From NCBI RefSeq assembly GCF_039539965.1, contig NZ_BAABED010000001.1, positions 2,170,001 to 2,234,000 on the forward strand: DNA of 64,000 nt. Direction: 5' to 3'. A program made the translations under genes and the position numbers. This DNA is from Arthrobacter methylotrophus. Lineage in GTDB: Bacteria; Actinomycetota; Actinomycetes; Actinomycetales; Micrococcaceae. This document shows, piece after piece, positions 52,452 to 62,581 of this stretch (the first letter of the stretch is position 1; every line of letters begins with the position of its first letter). The notes beneath the pieces are model-generated. The model was given only the letters and a program-made list of their open reading frames with translations, ran no database searches and was not told where the DNA came from.

Positions 52452-53921
52452 GTGGAAGATCTCTTTGGTGCCGGCGCGGACAACGACGACGACGCCGGCA
52501 GCCGGGCGACGGACCCGGACCGTTCCGGGGCAGGGCGCACGGCGTCGCCGCGCAGCCCCCTGGCCGTCCGGATGAGGCCGCGAACGCTGGACGACGTCGT
52601 GGGCCAGCAGCATTTGCTGGGCCACGGGTCGCCCTTGCGGCAGCTCGCCGCCGGAGCTGACGCCGCCGGCCCCGCCGGTCCCAGCTCAGTCATCCTGTGG
52701 GGACCGCCAGGAACAGGAAAGACAACGCTGGCACACGTCATCGCCCGCGGACCGGGCAGGAAGTTCGTGGAATTGTCCGCCATCACCGCCGGTGTCAAGG
52801 ATGTCCGGCTCGTCATGGAAAATGCGTTGACTGCACGGGATCTTTACCGGACCACCACCGTGCTGTTCCTCGATGAGATCCACCGCTTCAACAAAGCCCA
52901 ACAGGACGCCCTGCTTCCCGGAGTCGAGAAGGGCTGGGTGGTGCTGGTCGCAGCCACCACGGAAAACCCCTCGTTCTCGGTGGTTTCGCCGCTGCTGTCG
53001 CGGTCATTGCTGCTTACTCTCAAGCCGCTCACGGGCGGTGACATCGAAGGGCTTCTGCAAAGGGCTGTTGCCGATGCCCGCGGCTTGGCCGGGGGAGTGC
53101 AGCTCACGCCCGAAGCCCTCGAGCATTTGGTCCGGTTGTCCGGTGGAGATGCCCGCCGTGCGCTCACGGCCCTTGAGGCCGCTGCCGGGGTGGCCTACGG
53201 AGACCGCACCAACGACGGCGGCGACGCTTCCGAAGACGCGTCCGAAGAGGCAAGACTGGCGGGCGACGACGCTCCGGAGCTTCCAGTGCGCGTCGAGCTC
53301 CGCCATACGGAGCGGGCCCTGGATGTGGCCGCAGTTCGATACGACCGGGCGGGCGACCAGCACTACGACGTCGCCAGCGCGTTTATCAAGTCGATCCGCG
53401 GCTCCGACGTCGACGCGGCCCTCCACTACCTGGCCCGTATGCTCGAAGCAGGCGAGGATCCGCGCTTCGTGGCCCGCCGCATCGTTATCTCTGCGGCCGA
53501 GGACATCGGAATGGCAGATCCCACGGCACTACAGACCGCCGTCGCCGCTGCCCAGGCCGTACAACTCATCGGCATGCCCGAGGGCCGGATCATCCTCGCC
53601 GAAGCCGTGGTGCATTTGGCAACGGCGCCCAAGTCCAACGCCGCTTACATGGGCATCAACAAGGCCGTCGCCGATGTGCGCGCCGGCATGGGAATCGGGA
53701 TTCCGGCGCACCTGCGCGACGCCCACTACCAGGGCGCGAAGGGACTTGGCCATGGACAGGGCTACCAATACGCCCATGATGCCCCGCACGGCGTTGCCAC
53801 CCAGCAATATGCTCCGGATGATTTGGTGGGCAGGGACTATTACGAGCCCACAGCGAACGGCGCGGAACGGGACATTGCTCCCAGGCTTGAGCGACTACGC
53901 AGGATCATCCGGGGCACTTAG
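52452..53921 (+). CDS. rarA: Replication-associated recombination protein A (MgsA/RarA)
   Basis: 489 residues from GTG 52452. The acidic N-terminal ~40 residues are a linker. AAA+ ATPase: [20 protein letters not shown], Walker [16 protein letters not shown], Walker [40 protein letters not shown]-terminal tetramerisation part with [20 protein letters not shown] and [17 protein letters not shown]. Acts at stalled replication forks. Confidence 0.95.
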   Translation: MEDLFGAGADNDDDAGSRATDPDRSGAGRTASPRSPLAVRMRPRTLDDVVGQQHLLGHGSPLRQLAAGADAAGPAGPSSVILWGPPGTGKTTLAHVIARGPGRKFVELSAITAGVKDVRLVMENALTARDLYRTTTVLFLDEIHRFNKAQQDALLPGVEKGWVVLVAATTENPSFSVVSPLLSRSLLLTLKPLTGGDIEGLLQRAVADARGLAGGVQLTPEALEHLVRLSGGDARRALTALEAAAGVAYGDRTNDGGDASEDASEEARLAGDDAPELPVRVELRHTERALDVAAVRYDRAGDQHYDVASAFIKSIRGSDVDAALHYLARMLEAGEDPRFVARRIVISAAEDIGMADPTALQTAVAAAQAVQLIGMPEGRIILAEAVVHLATAPKSNAAYMGINKAVADVRAGMGIGIPAHLRDAHYQGAKGLGHGQGYQYAHDAPHGVATQQYAPDDLVGRDYYEPTANGAERDIAPRLERLRRIIRGT

Positions 53922-53961
53922 CCGTCATGGTAGGCTAGATGCTTGTCTGGCAAGGCACGGA

Positions 53962-53999
53962 GGCACAATCCTTCAGAACGTAGCTTCTGATGTTGTGCC
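53962..53999 (+). promoter_or_regulatory. Structured leader of rpsD
   Basis: A two-part hairpin: GGCACAA (53962-53968) with TTGTGCC (53993-53999) outside, and TCAGAA (53973-53978) with TTCTGA (53985-53990) inside, separated by a 4/2-base internal loop. It lies within the 170-base leader before rpsD. S4 represses its own synthesis in several bacteria, so this is a candidate autoregulatory element; it could also be a terminator for rarA. Confidence 0.45.
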
Positions 54000-54091
54000 C
54001 TGCGCCCCGTAGCAAAAGGCAGCGGTTGGCCGATGCTCTCCCTCATGGAGGCCAGTAACACTGACACACCGCAGATATTGGAAGGACACAA

Positions 54092-54712
54092 GTGGCTAAC
54101 AACACTCGTGCTCGCCGTACCGCACGTCTTTCGCGTGCACTCGGCATCGCTCTGACTCCCAAGGCCGCCAAGTACATGGAGCGCCGTCCGTACGGCCCCG
54201 GTGAGCATGGCCGTGCCCGCAAGAAGCAGGACTCTGACTACGCTGTACGTCTGCGCGAAAAGCAGCGTCTGCGCGCCCAGTACGGCATCCGCGAAGCCCA
54301 GATGACCCGTGCCTTCGAAGAAGCACGCCGCACCAAGGGCCTGACCGGTGAGAACCTGATCGAGCTGCTCGAAATGCGTCTCGACGCCCTCGTGCTGCGT
54401 GCCGGCTTCGCCCGCACCATCGCCCAGGCCCGCCAGCTGGTTGTGCACCGCCACATCCTTGTTGATGGCATTCGCGTGGACCGCCCGTCATTCCGCGTTG
54501 CGGAAGGCCAGCTCATCCACGTTCACAGCCGCAGCGAAGTCATGGCTCCGTTCCAGGTTGCAGCTGCCGGCGCACACGTCTTGAACGTCGTTCCGGCTTA
54601 CCTGGACGTCAAGATCGACGCCCTCCAGGCTCGCCTGGTTCGCCGCCCGAAGCGCTCTGAGGTCCCCGTGACCTGCGAAGAGCAGCTCGTCGTCGAATTC
54701 TACGCTCGCTAA
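54092..54712 (+). CDS. rpsD: 30S ribosomal protein S4
   Basis: 206 residues from GTG 54092 with a GGAAGGA site. Blocks: TARLSRALGIALTPKAAKYM, RRPYGPGEHGR, LREKQRLRAQYGIREAQMTR and the S4 RNA-binding domain (RLDALVLRAGFARTIAQARQ, LVVHRHILVDG). Primary binder of 16S rRNA in small-subunit assembly. The N-terminal segment has only one cysteine-free form, so it is a zinc-independent S4. It stands apart from the main ribosomal operons. Confidence 0.97.
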   Translation: MANNTRARRTARLSRALGIALTPKAAKYMERRPYGPGEHGRARKKQDSDYAVRLREKQRLRAQYGIREAQMTRAFEEARRTKGLTGENLIELLEMRLDALVLRAGFARTIAQARQLVVHRHILVDGIRVDRPSFRVAEGQLIHVHSRSEVMAPFQVAAAGAHVLNVVPAYLDVKIDALQARLVRRPKRSEVPVTCEEQLVVEFYAR

Positions 54713-54724
54713 ATTCCAGCGCGC

Positions 54725-54766
54725 ATACAAAGAAGCCCGTGGCACGCGCCGCGGGCTTCTTTGTAT
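54725..54766 (+). terminator. Terminator after rpsD
   Basis: ATACAAAGAAGCCCGTGGC (54725-54743) pairs with the complementary arm at 54748-54766 over 19 positions, one of them a G-U pair, around the 4-base loop ACGC. Confidence 0.9.
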
Positions 54767-54871
54767 GTAAGGTACTTGGGGAAGCCACGCCGGGGGTGCT
54801 TGCGCAGACCCGCAAGGAGAACTGCACCGTGCGTCCACCGCTACGCAACAAATGCTAGGAGATGAGTGTCC

Positions 54872-55246
54872 ATGACTGGTGGCGATATTGCAGGCCTGAT
54901 CGCGGCCGGAGTTTTCGCGCTCCTTGTGCTGCTGTTGGCTGTGCCGATCCTCAAACTTGGGCGCGTCTTTGACGAAGTCCGCACTTCCATCCGCTCTTTG
55001 AGCGACGGAGCGACGCCCCTGATGGACGAAGTCACAGCGACCGTTTCCACCACGAACCAGCAGCTGAAGAAGGTGGATGGCATCACCTCCAACGTCTCTG
55101 ATGCCTCCGCCAACATCTCGGCGTTGTCCTCGCTGGTGGCAGCGACGGTCGGTTCGCCCCTTATCAAGGTGGCTGCGTTCAGCTACGGAGTGCGTTCGGC
55201 CTTTGCCAACCGCCGCAAACCGGGCAGCGGCCGTCGCAGCCGCTGA
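54872..55246 (+). CDS. DUF948-domain protein
   Basis: 124 residues from ATG 54872; GTG 54866 is an alternative. One N-terminal membrane helix (IAGLIAAGVFALLVLLLAVP), then an amphipathic helix of the DUF948 type (GRVFDEVRTSIRSLSDGATP, LMDEVTATVSTTNQQLKKVD) and a second hydrophobic stretch. Conserved small membrane protein upstream of alaS in actinobacteria; function unknown. Confidence 0.85.
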   Translation: MTGGDIAGLIAAGVFALLVLLLAVPILKLGRVFDEVRTSIRSLSDGATPLMDEVTATVSTTNQQLKKVDGITSNVSDASANISALSSLVAATVGSPLIKVAAFSYGVRSAFANRRKPGSGRRSR

Positions 55247-55286
55247 ATCCGTTCGTCAATCTCGGCCTTCGTACGTCAGGAATATT

Positions 55287-55517
55287 GTGAAAAGAATCGT
55301 CTGGATGGGGATCGGTATGGCAATCGGTGTCATCGCCTTCCGCAAGTTCACCGAAGCACGGGCCAATATCGGACCCGACGGCCTGAACCGCGCCGTAACT
55401 CGCCTGGCTGATGGTGTGTACGACTTTGCCGACGCCGTGCGAGCCGGAATGAGTGAACGCGAGGGCGAGCTCCGGGCCGCACTCGGCGTCAACGGGCCGG
55501 ACGCCGATAGGCGCTAG
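55287..55517 (+). CDS. DUF6167-type small membrane protein
   Basis: 76 residues from GTG 55287 with an AGGA site. A single hydrophobic segment (IVWMGIGMAIGVIAFRKF) is followed by a charged helix (RLADGVYDFADAVRAGMSER). The position between DUF948 and alaS and the short R-K-F-after-helix pattern match DUF6167 proteins. Function unknown. The frame is open upstream, but that part overlaps the DUF948 gene and is not coding-like. Confidence 0.75.
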   Translation: MKRIVWMGIGMAIGVIAFRKFTEARANIGPDGLNRAVTRLADGVYDFADAVRAGMSEREGELRAALGVNGPDADRR

Positions 55518-55652
55518 CAGCCGGGGTACAAGCTGCCGCGGTTCGCCCAAGCGGCCGTCAACAGGGCAGAATTAGAAGCTGCGGCAATGGCACATGCCAG
55601 AACCGCGCACAAACTCATGTGCAGTGAATTGAGAAGGGTAAGTAATCAGCTA

Positions 55653-58331
55653 ATGAAGTCGCAGGAGATCACCAAACGCTGGGTGGACTTTTTTGTCAGC
55701 AAGGGCCACACAGCCGTGCCCTCCGCGTCGCTCGTATCCAGCGACCCCTCCCTGCTTTTCACTGTGGCCGGTATGGTTCCCTTCATTCCTTACCTGACCG
55801 CCCGCGAAGAGCCGCCCTTCAAGCGCGCCACGAGCGTCCAGAAGTGCATCCGCACCGGGGACATCGAGGAAGTGGGCAAGACTGCCCGCCACGGCACGTT
55901 CTTCCAGATGTGCGGCAACTTCTCCTTCGGGGACTATTTCAAGGAAGACGCCATCAAGTTCGCCTTCGAACTGCTCACCAAGAGCGTCGACGACGGCGGC
56001 TACGGACTGGACGTCGACCGTCTCTGGGTGACTGTCTACGAAGAAGACGACGAAGCCCAGGAATTGTGGCTGAAGAACACCGGCATCCCGGCCGAGCGCA
56101 TCCAGCGCATGGGCAAGGCCGACAATTATTGGTCCACGGGACAGCCCGGACCTGCCGGTCCGTGCTCGGAAATCTACTACGACCGCGGTCCTGCCTATGG
56201 TGCCGAGGGCGGCCCCATCGCGGATGAGAACCGCTATGTGGAGATCTGGAACCTGGTGTTCATGCAGTACCAGATCGACAACGTCCGCTCAAAGGTGGAC
56301 TTCGACATCGTGGGCGAACTGCCCAAGAAGAACATCGACACAGGCCTCGGTATGGAGCGCCTCGCGATGATCCTGCAAGGCGTCGAGAACATGTATGAGA
56401 CCGACCAGGTCCGTCCGGTCATCGACAAGGCCGCAGCGCTCTCCGGCAAGGAATACACTTCCGCCGAGTCCGCTGACGATCCACACCACACGGACGATGT
56501 CCGCATGCGGGTCGTCGGCGACCATATCCGTTCGGCCCTTATGCTGATCTCCGACGGCGTGTCCCCGTCCAATGAGGGCCGCGGCTACGTGCTGCGCCGG
56601 CTCATCCGACGTGCCGTCCGTGCCATGCGCCTCCTCGGCGTCGAAGAAGCCTGCCTCCCGCAGCTGCTTCCGGCATCACGCGACGCCATGAAAGGCGTGT
56701 ACCCGGTGGTGGAGACCGACTTCGACCGCATCAGCCGTATCGCCTACGCCGAAGAGAGGGCTTTCCTCCGCACCATCGCTTCAGGTACTGCGCGCCTGGA
56801 GGAAGCCGTGGTGCTCTCTAAAGCCGCCGGTAAGCCGTTGTCCGGCGAAGATGCCTTCGCGCTCCATGACACGTACGGATTCCCGATCGATCTCACTCTC
56901 GAAATGGCCGAGGAAGCCGGGCTGAAGGTTGATGAGGCTGAATTCCGCAGCCTCATGCTGGAACAGCGTCAGCGCGCCCAGGCCGACGCCAAGTCCAAGA
57001 AGGGCGGGCACGCCGATGTCTCGGCCTTTCAGGAGCTCCTGGCAGAAGGTGCGACCGTCTTCACGGGCTACACCGAGTTGGAAGGCGAAGCCCGCGTCCG
57101 CGGCATCGTCAGTTCCGGAAAACGCGTCGCCCACGCTTCCACGGGCGACGAAATCGAGCTCGTGCTCAACGAAACTCCGTTCTACGCCGAGGCCGGTGGC
57201 CAGTCTGCCGACAAGGGACTTATCACCGGCGACGGCTTCGTCGTCGAGGTTCTCGACGTCCAGCGCCCCGTGAAGGGCCTGAGCGTCCACAAGGCGATCG
57301 TCCGCGAAGGGGAGATCGCCTCGGACGCCCTGGTGCGTGCCGCCGTCGACCGCGAGCGACGCCACGCTGCAGAACAGGCGCACACCGGCACCCACATCGT
57401 GCACGCGGCCTTGCACCAGATCCTTGGCCCGGAAGCCACCCAGCGTGGTTCTTTCAACAAGGCCGGCTACCTGCGCTTCGACTTCGCCTGGGGCGAGGGG
57501 CTGAGTCCAGCCACGAAGTCCGAGATTGAAGAAGTCTCAAACATCGCTATCCGGAACAACTTCCGGGTGGACACCAAAGTCATGGGGCTCGCTGAGGCCA
57601 AGGCATTGGGCGCCATGGCCCTGTTCGGAGAGAACTACGGCAGCGAGGTTCGCGTCGTGGAGATCGACGGCGCATGGTCCCGTGAACTCTGCGGTGGCAC
57701 CCATGTGGCCAACACGTCCCTCATCGGAAGCCTCTCGCTGCTCGGCGAACAGTCTGTCGGTTCGGGAAACCGCCGCGTGGAAGCCTTTGTCGGCCTTGAC
57801 GCCTTCCGGCACCTTGCTGCTGAGCGCGCCTTGGTCACAGAGCTCACTGAGATGCTCAAGGTTCCGTCGGGCCAGTTGGCGGACCGGATCTCCAGCACCC
57901 TGGCTAAACTCAAGGCGACCGAGAAAGAACTTGACCGCCTCCGGAAAGAACAGCTGACCGCAGCCGCGGCGAACCTCTTTGCCACAGCGCGGGATGCCGC
58001 CGGTGTTCGGGTAATCGCGCACGACGCCGGCCAGGTCGGGGGAGCGGACGACCTCCGCGGCCTCGCCATGGACCTGCGCAACCGGCTCGGCTCCGACGCG
58101 TCCACCGTGGCGGTGGCGGGTGTCAGCAACGACCGTCCCGTGATCATCGTGGCGACGAACGAAGCGGCCCGCGAAGCAGGCGTCAAGGCAGGCGCCCTTG
58201 TGCGGGTGGCTGCAGGAATACTCGGCGGCGGCGGTGGTGGCAAGGACGACGTCGCCCAAGGCGGCGGAACCGACCCCTCGAAGATCGCACCGGCCCTTGC
58301 GGCCGTTGTGGACGCGATCGCCAAGCGCTGA
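55653..58331 (+). CDS. alaS: Alanine--tRNA ligase
   Basis: 892 residues from ATG 55653, where the standard start MKSQEITKRWVDFFVSKGHT begins. Catalytic domain: SLLFTVAGMVPFIPYL, RHGTFFQMCGNFSFGDYFKE, GPCSEIYYDRGP, IWNLVFMQYQ and GLGMERLAMILQG. Editing domain: AEQAHTGTHIVHAALHQILG (H-x-x-x-H), RVVEIDGAWSRELCGGTHV (Cys and His ligands). C-terminal oligomerisation domain with a Gly-rich GILGGGGGGKDD. Charges tRNA-Ala and deacylates Ser/Gly-tRNA-Ala. Confidence 0.97.
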   Translation: MKSQEITKRWVDFFVSKGHTAVPSASLVSSDPSLLFTVAGMVPFIPYLTAREEPPFKRATSVQKCIRTGDIEEVGKTARHGTFFQMCGNFSFGDYFKEDAIKFAFELLTKSVDDGGYGLDVDRLWVTVYEEDDEAQELWLKNTGIPAERIQRMGKADNYWSTGQPGPAGPCSEIYYDRGPAYGAEGGPIADENRYVEIWNLVFMQYQIDNVRSKVDFDIVGELPKKNIDTGLGMERLAMILQGVENMYETDQVRPVIDKAAALSGKEYTSAESADDPHHTDDVRMRVVGDHIRSALMLISDGVSPSNEGRGYVLRRLIRRAVRAMRLLGVEEACLPQLLPASRDAMKGVYPVVETDFDRISRIAYAEERAFLRTIASGTARLEEAVVLSKAAGKPLSGEDAFALHDTYGFPIDLTLEMAEEAGLKVDEAEFRSLMLEQRQRAQADAKSKKGGHADVSAFQELLAEGATVFTGYTELEGEARVRGIVSSGKRVAHASTGDEIELVLNETPFYAEAGGQSADKGLITGDGFVVEVLDVQRPVKGLSVHKAIVREGEIASDALVRAAVDRERRHAAEQAHTGTHIVHAALHQILGPEATQRGSFNKAGYLRFDFAWGEGLSPATKSEIEEVSNIAIRNNFRVDTKVMGLAEAKALGAMALFGENYGSEVRVVEIDGAWSRELCGGTHVANTSLIGSLSLLGEQSVGSGNRRVEAFVGLDAFRHLAAERALVTELTEMLKVPSGQLADRISSTLAKLKATEKELDRLRKEQLTAAAANLFATARDAAGVRVIAHDAGQVGGADDLRGLAMDLRNRLGSDASTVAVAGVSNDRPVIIVATNEAAREAGVKAGALVRVAAGILGGGGGGKDDVAQGGGTDPSKIAPALAAVVDAIAKR

Positions 58332-58333
58332 TC

Positions 58334-58924
58334 TTGGAGGCCATTGCGAGCAACGACGACTACCCGCGGGGAACCAAGCTGGGGGTAGACGTCGGCACGG
58401 TCCGTGTGGGCGTTGCCATCTGTGATCCCGACGGGATCCTGGCTACGCCGTTCAAGACCGTGAGCCGGGACGCCAAGAAGAATTCCGATATCGGGGTCAT
58501 TGTCCGGCAGGCTGCCGAGCTCGGCGCCGTCCAGATCTTCGTCGGCCTGCCTCGAACCATGAAGGGTGAGGAACACGCGTCCGCGGTCATGGCCAGCGAC
58601 TACGCCGAGTTGCTCGCCGCCCACTTGCAGCGGCGCGGACTTGACGTTCCTGTCAACCTGGTTGACGAGCGGCTCAGTACCGTGACGGCTCACCGCAATC
58701 TCCATGAAGCTGGCATGAGCAGCAAAGATCATCGTAAAGTGGTGGATCAGGTTGCCGCTGCCGGAATTCTGCAGCACGCGATCGACATGCAAAAAGCCAG
58801 AGGTGCAGATGTAGGCAGGCGCGTGCAGGCGCCGTTGCCGCTCCAACACGTTGACGGTGCCACGGCGCCGCTGCAATCCTCCGACATTGATCCACACTCT
58901 CGAACGAGGGGAAGACAATCGTGA
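58334..58924 (+). CDS. ruvX: RuvX/YqgF-family nuclease
   Basis: 196 residues from TTG 58334, two bases after alaS. RNase H-like fold: KLGVDVGTVRVGVAICDPDG, IFVGLPRTMKGEEHASAVMA and VNLVDERLSTVTAHRNL, with the acidic residues of the family. The C-terminal ~40 residues are an extra tail. Named a putative Holliday junction resolvase; family work also links it to 16S rRNA 5' processing. Its stop overlaps the mltG GTG by four bases. Confidence 0.92.
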   Translation: MEAIASNDDYPRGTKLGVDVGTVRVGVAICDPDGILATPFKTVSRDAKKNSDIGVIVRQAAELGAVQIFVGLPRTMKGEEHASAVMASDYAELLAAHLQRRGLDVPVNLVDERLSTVTAHRNLHEAGMSSKDHRKVVDQVAAAGILQHAIDMQKARGADVGRRVQAPLPLQHVDGATAPLQSSDIDPHSRTRGRQS

Positions 58925-60504
58925 GCCCGGTCAACAACGACCCCTCCAACGACGCTTCAGAAGACCGCACCCGGCAGCTGACTCGTCGTGAAATCCGTGC
59001 CAGGGAACGCTTCCTGGAGACCCAAAACCAAGAAATACTTCCACCGCCCGTGCCGGTCCACGTTGAACCTGTAGCGGTACCGAAACCACAGCTGGCATAC
59101 GTTCCGGACTACGCGTCGGCCGACTCGGAAGCGACCTCCCACGCCTCTGAGCTCCATGACGACGGAATCCAGGATGAATCCGTTCCTTCCGAAAGCTTGC
59201 CTCTCCAGGCCGAAGCGGCTCAGCACGCAGAAGACGCGCACCCGGAGACTGCCGAGCCCCACGACGTCGAGCACTTCGCCGCTGTTCCGGCCTACGAGGA
59301 CGCGCATGGTGCAGAGTTCCACGATCCACATGCGCATGACGAAGTTTATGAGCACCACGATCCTGCCTTTGATTACGAACTCCACGACACGCATGACCCC
59401 CATGAACTCATGGCGTCCGCCACGCCTGCGCCAAAGGCTCCGTCGAAGAAAGTCCGCAGGCGGCGTCGCCTCGTCGCGCTCCTGCTCAGCCTCACAGTGT
59501 TCGTAGCAGCGGTCGCGATCGGGGCGCAGTTCCTGAAGCCACTTCTCGGGATGGACAAGGTCAGCGACTACCCCGGCCCGGGCACTGGTTCCGTCACCGT
59601 GACGGTCGCCCCAGGTTCCGGCCCCAAGCTGGTCGCGACCACGCTCCAGAGCCAGCACGTCATTGCCAACGCCGACACGTTCCTTGCTGCGTTCACTGCT
59701 GCCGGTGGTGAACTCTCACCCGGCGATTTCACTTTCCGCACGGAAATGAAGAACTCAGATGCAGTGAATGTGCTCCTCGGCAAGGATTCCTCCAAGGTCA
59801 TGTACTTCGCGCTGAGTGCGGGGCTGCGCATCGGCGAGTCGCTCGATGCTATCTCCAAGGGCTCGGGTATCCCCGTCTCCGAGTTGAAGGCCCTCAGCGA
59901 TTCGCCGGCCCAATTCGGCGTCCCCGCCCCGGCAAAAAATCTCGAAGGCTTCCTGGCACCGGGGGAGTACCGCTTCCCCCTCGGAACCTCCGCGAAGGAC
60001 ATCCTACAGAAGCTCGTCACCGCTACGACCGATGAGCTCAAGGCGCAGGGTGTCACTGATCCCGCCAGGCAGTACCAGATCATCACGGTCGCCAGCATCG
60101 TCCAGGCTGAAGGCGGCCAGGCCGACTACGGGAACGTGGCCGGGGCCATCTACAACAGGCTCAAGCCGGGCAACACTGAGACAAATGGCCTCATCCAGTC
60201 CGACGCAACCGTCACCTACGGCCTCGGTACCAAGACCTTCCACTTGACCGATGCCGAGAAGGCCGACAAGAGCAACCCCTACAACACCTACGCCAATGTG
60301 GGCCTGCCGGTTGGCCCGATCGGCTCGCCCGGCAAGACGGCAATCGATGCTGCAGCGAAGCCGACAGCCAACAACTACCTCTACTGGGTGACCATCAACC
60401 TGGACACCAAGGAGACGAAGTTCTCCAGCACGTTGGCGGAACACCTCAGGTACGTTGACCAATACAACCAATGGTGTGCCGCCAACGCCGGACGGTGCGT
60501 GTGA
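58921..60504 (+). CDS. mltG: Endolytic murein transglycosylase MltG with His-rich cytosolic tail
   Basis: 527 residues from GTG 58921. The first ~175 residues are a cytosolic acidic tail very rich in His, Asp and Glu (for example EFHDPHAHDEVYEHHDPAF). Then come a basic stop (KKVRRRRR), one membrane helix (LVALLLSLTVFVAAVAIGAQ) and the extracellular YceG/MltG domain: LNVLLG-type substrate lobe, then catalytic Glu in ITVASIVQAEGGQADYGNVA and YNTYANVGLPVGPIGSPG. It cuts nascent glycan strands and is thought to terminate their synthesis. It lies in an overlapping chain with ruvX and aroE. Confidence 0.93.
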   Translation: MSPVNNDPSNDASEDRTRQLTRREIRARERFLETQNQEILPPPVPVHVEPVAVPKPQLAYVPDYASADSEATSHASELHDDGIQDESVPSESLPLQAEAAQHAEDAHPETAEPHDVEHFAAVPAYEDAHGAEFHDPHAHDEVYEHHDPAFDYELHDTHDPHELMASATPAPKAPSKKVRRRRRLVALLLSLTVFVAAVAIGAQFLKPLLGMDKVSDYPGPGTGSVTVTVAPGSGPKLVATTLQSQHVIANADTFLAAFTAAGGELSPGDFTFRTEMKNSDAVNVLLGKDSSKVMYFALSAGLRIGESLDAISKGSGIPVSELKALSDSPAQFGVPAPAKNLEGFLAPGEYRFPLGTSAKDILQKLVTATTDELKAQGVTDPARQYQIITVASIVQAEGGQADYGNVAGAIYNRLKPGNTETNGLIQSDATVTYGLGTKTFHLTDAEKADKSNPYNTYANVGLPVGPIGSPGKTAIDAAAKPTANNYLYWVTINLDTKETKFSSTLAEHLRYVDQYNQWCAANAGRCV

Positions 60505-61355
60505 GCAGACGTGCCGCCGTCCTGGGGCACCCGATCAGCCACTCGAAGTCTCCGGCGCTCCACCGTGCGGCTTACGCGAAGCTGGGGCTCGACATCTACT
60601 ACTCAGCGATCGACGTCACTGTCGAGCGGCTGCACGCCTTTATGGCGGACCTTGAGGACAGGGACAATTGGTGCGGCTTGTCGGTGACCATGCCGCTCAA
60701 AACCGCCATGGTGGACGAAGTCGACGAAGTCCGTGGGGCCGGTTTGCACCTGGGTGTCATCAATACGGTGTCGTTTGAAGCCACAGCGCACGGTGTGCGG
60801 CGGGTTGGCCACAACACGGATGTGGCCGGCATCGTGGAAGCTGTCCGGAATGCAGGGGGCCGGGCGCAGCCGAAGTCCGCTATTCTCGGCGGCGGCGGAA
60901 CTTCCGCCGCGGCCATCGCGGCGCTGCGGGAGCTCGGTTCGCACCACGTTGATGTCTACGTGCGCGACACCGGACGTGCCGCCGAAGCGAAAGCCGCGGC
61001 TGCCGGCGTCGGGCTCTCTCTTCAACTCCGCCCCATGACTGAGGCGGCCGAGGGGATGGCGGGCGCCGATCTGGTGATCTCCACCCTTCCCCCGCGGGCG
61101 GCAGACAGCATTGCCGCGCAGCTCGGCAGGCTGTCCGACGGCGGGGCGGGTGTCCTGCTCGATGTCGCCTACGATCCGTGGCCCAGCCGCATCGCCGAAG
61201 CATGGCATTCACGGGGTGGGGTTGTGGTTCCTGGGCTCGAGATGTTGCTCTATCAAGCCGTGGAGCAAATCCGTTTGTTTTCCGGCGCTGACGTCACGGC
61301 CGATGTCATAGATGTGATGTGTGACTCAGTCGGGCTTCCCCGGCGGGTCTACTAA
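60501..61355 (+). CDS. aroE: Shikimate dehydrogenase
   Basis: 284 residues from GTG 60501, whose GTGA overlaps the mltG stop; upstream in-frame starts overlap mltG further. Shikimate site: [30 protein letters not shown] (catalytic Lys) and [20 protein letters not shown] carries the Asp. NADP loop [15 protein letters not shown]-terminal [16 protein letters not shown]. Reduces 3-dehydroshikimate to shikimate. Confidence 0.94.
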   Translation: MSRRAAVLGHPISHSKSPALHRAAYAKLGLDIYYSAIDVTVERLHAFMADLEDRDNWCGLSVTMPLKTAMVDEVDEVRGAGLHLGVINTVSFEATAHGVRRVGHNTDVAGIVEAVRNAGGRAQPKSAILGGGGTSAAAIAALRELGSHHVDVYVRDTGRAAEAKAAAAGVGLSLQLRPMTEAAEGMAGADLVISTLPPRAADSIAAQLGRLSDGGAGVLLDVAYDPWPSRIAEAWHSRGGVVVPGLEMLLYQAVEQIRLFSGADVTADVIDVMCDSVGLPRRVY

Positions 61356-61381
61356 GGGCCTTACATGGCAGGATTGGATAT

Positions 61382-62580
61382 ATGTTGCGTTGGTTGACCG
61401 CCGGTGAATCCCATGGCCCGGCACTGCTCGGAATTGTTGAAGGCGTTCCCGCCGGTGTGGAACTCACCAGCGAGGAAATCCGTGACGCTTTGGCGCGCCG
61501 CCGTCTCGGATATGGCCGTGGCGCCCGGATGAAATTCGAGCAGGACGAAGTGAGCATCCTTGGCGGCGTGCGTCACGGCGTCACACAGGGCGGACCCGTC
61601 GCCATCCAGATCGGCAACACGGAATGGCCCAAATGGGAGCAGATCATGTCTGCCGACCCCGTGGACCCGGCGCTCCTTGCCGACCAGGCACGCAATGCGC
61701 CCCTGACCCGTCCGCGGCCGGGGCACGCGGACTTCACAGGCATGCAGAAGTACGGGTTTCCTGAGGCCCGCCCCGTTCTGGAACGGGCCAGCGCCCGGGA
61801 AACCGCCACACGAGTCGCGTTGGGCACTGTTGCCTCCCAATTCCTGAAGCAGCTCGGCATCGAGCTCGTCAGCCACACGGTCTCCATTGCGAGCGTCTCC
61901 GTGCCTGAGGGCCGTCCCCTGCCCGTGCCCTCCGACGTTTTGGCGCTCGACGCCGATCCTCTGCGTTGCTTCGACCGCGAGACCTCGAACGCCATGGTGG
62001 CCGAGGTTGACGCGGCACACAAGGAAGGCGAGACCCTCGGCGGTGTTGTCGAGGTTTTGGCCTACGGACTTCCCCCGGGACTGGGCAGCTACGTGCACTG
62101 GGACCGTCGCCTCGATTCCCGACTGGCTGCTGCCCTGATGGGAATCCAAGCCATCAAGGGCGTCGAAGTGGGCGATGGCTTCCTCACCGCCGCCCGCCGA
62201 GGCTCAGCCGCCCACGATGAGATAGTCAAGGACGACACCGGCCGGATCGTTCGCCAGACCAATCGGGCCGGCGGCATTGAAGGCGGCATGAGCATCGGCG
62301 AAGTCCTGCGTGTCCGCGCCGCCATGAAGCCCATCGCCACCGTCCCGCGCGCACTCAAGACCATCGACGTCAGCACTGGTGAAGCCGCCAAGGCCCATCA
62401 CCAGCGCTCCGACGTTTGTGCCGTCCCGGCTGCGGGCGTCGTGGCCGAAGCCATGGTGGCCCTGGTACTCGCCGAAGCTGTTGCTGAGAAGTTCGGCGGG
62501 GACTCGGTCGCCGAAACCGCCCGGAACCTTCGGGGTTACCTGGACAGCATCCCGGCAACCCTGGACTCGGTCGGCCACTA

Positions 62581-62581
<1 letters not shown>
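61382..62581 (+). CDS. aroC: Chorismate synthase
   Basis: 399 residues. Signatures: [62 protein letters not shown]-like [20 protein letters not shown] and [20 protein letters not shown]. An FMN-dependent lyase converting EPSP to chorismate, the last common step to aromatic amino acids. One base overlaps aroK. Confidence 0.96.

Noticed and set aside
52873-54012. Second plus-strand frame of about 379 codons inside rarA
   Set aside because: It is the +1 shadow of rarA, rich in Arg, Ser and Pro, with no motif.
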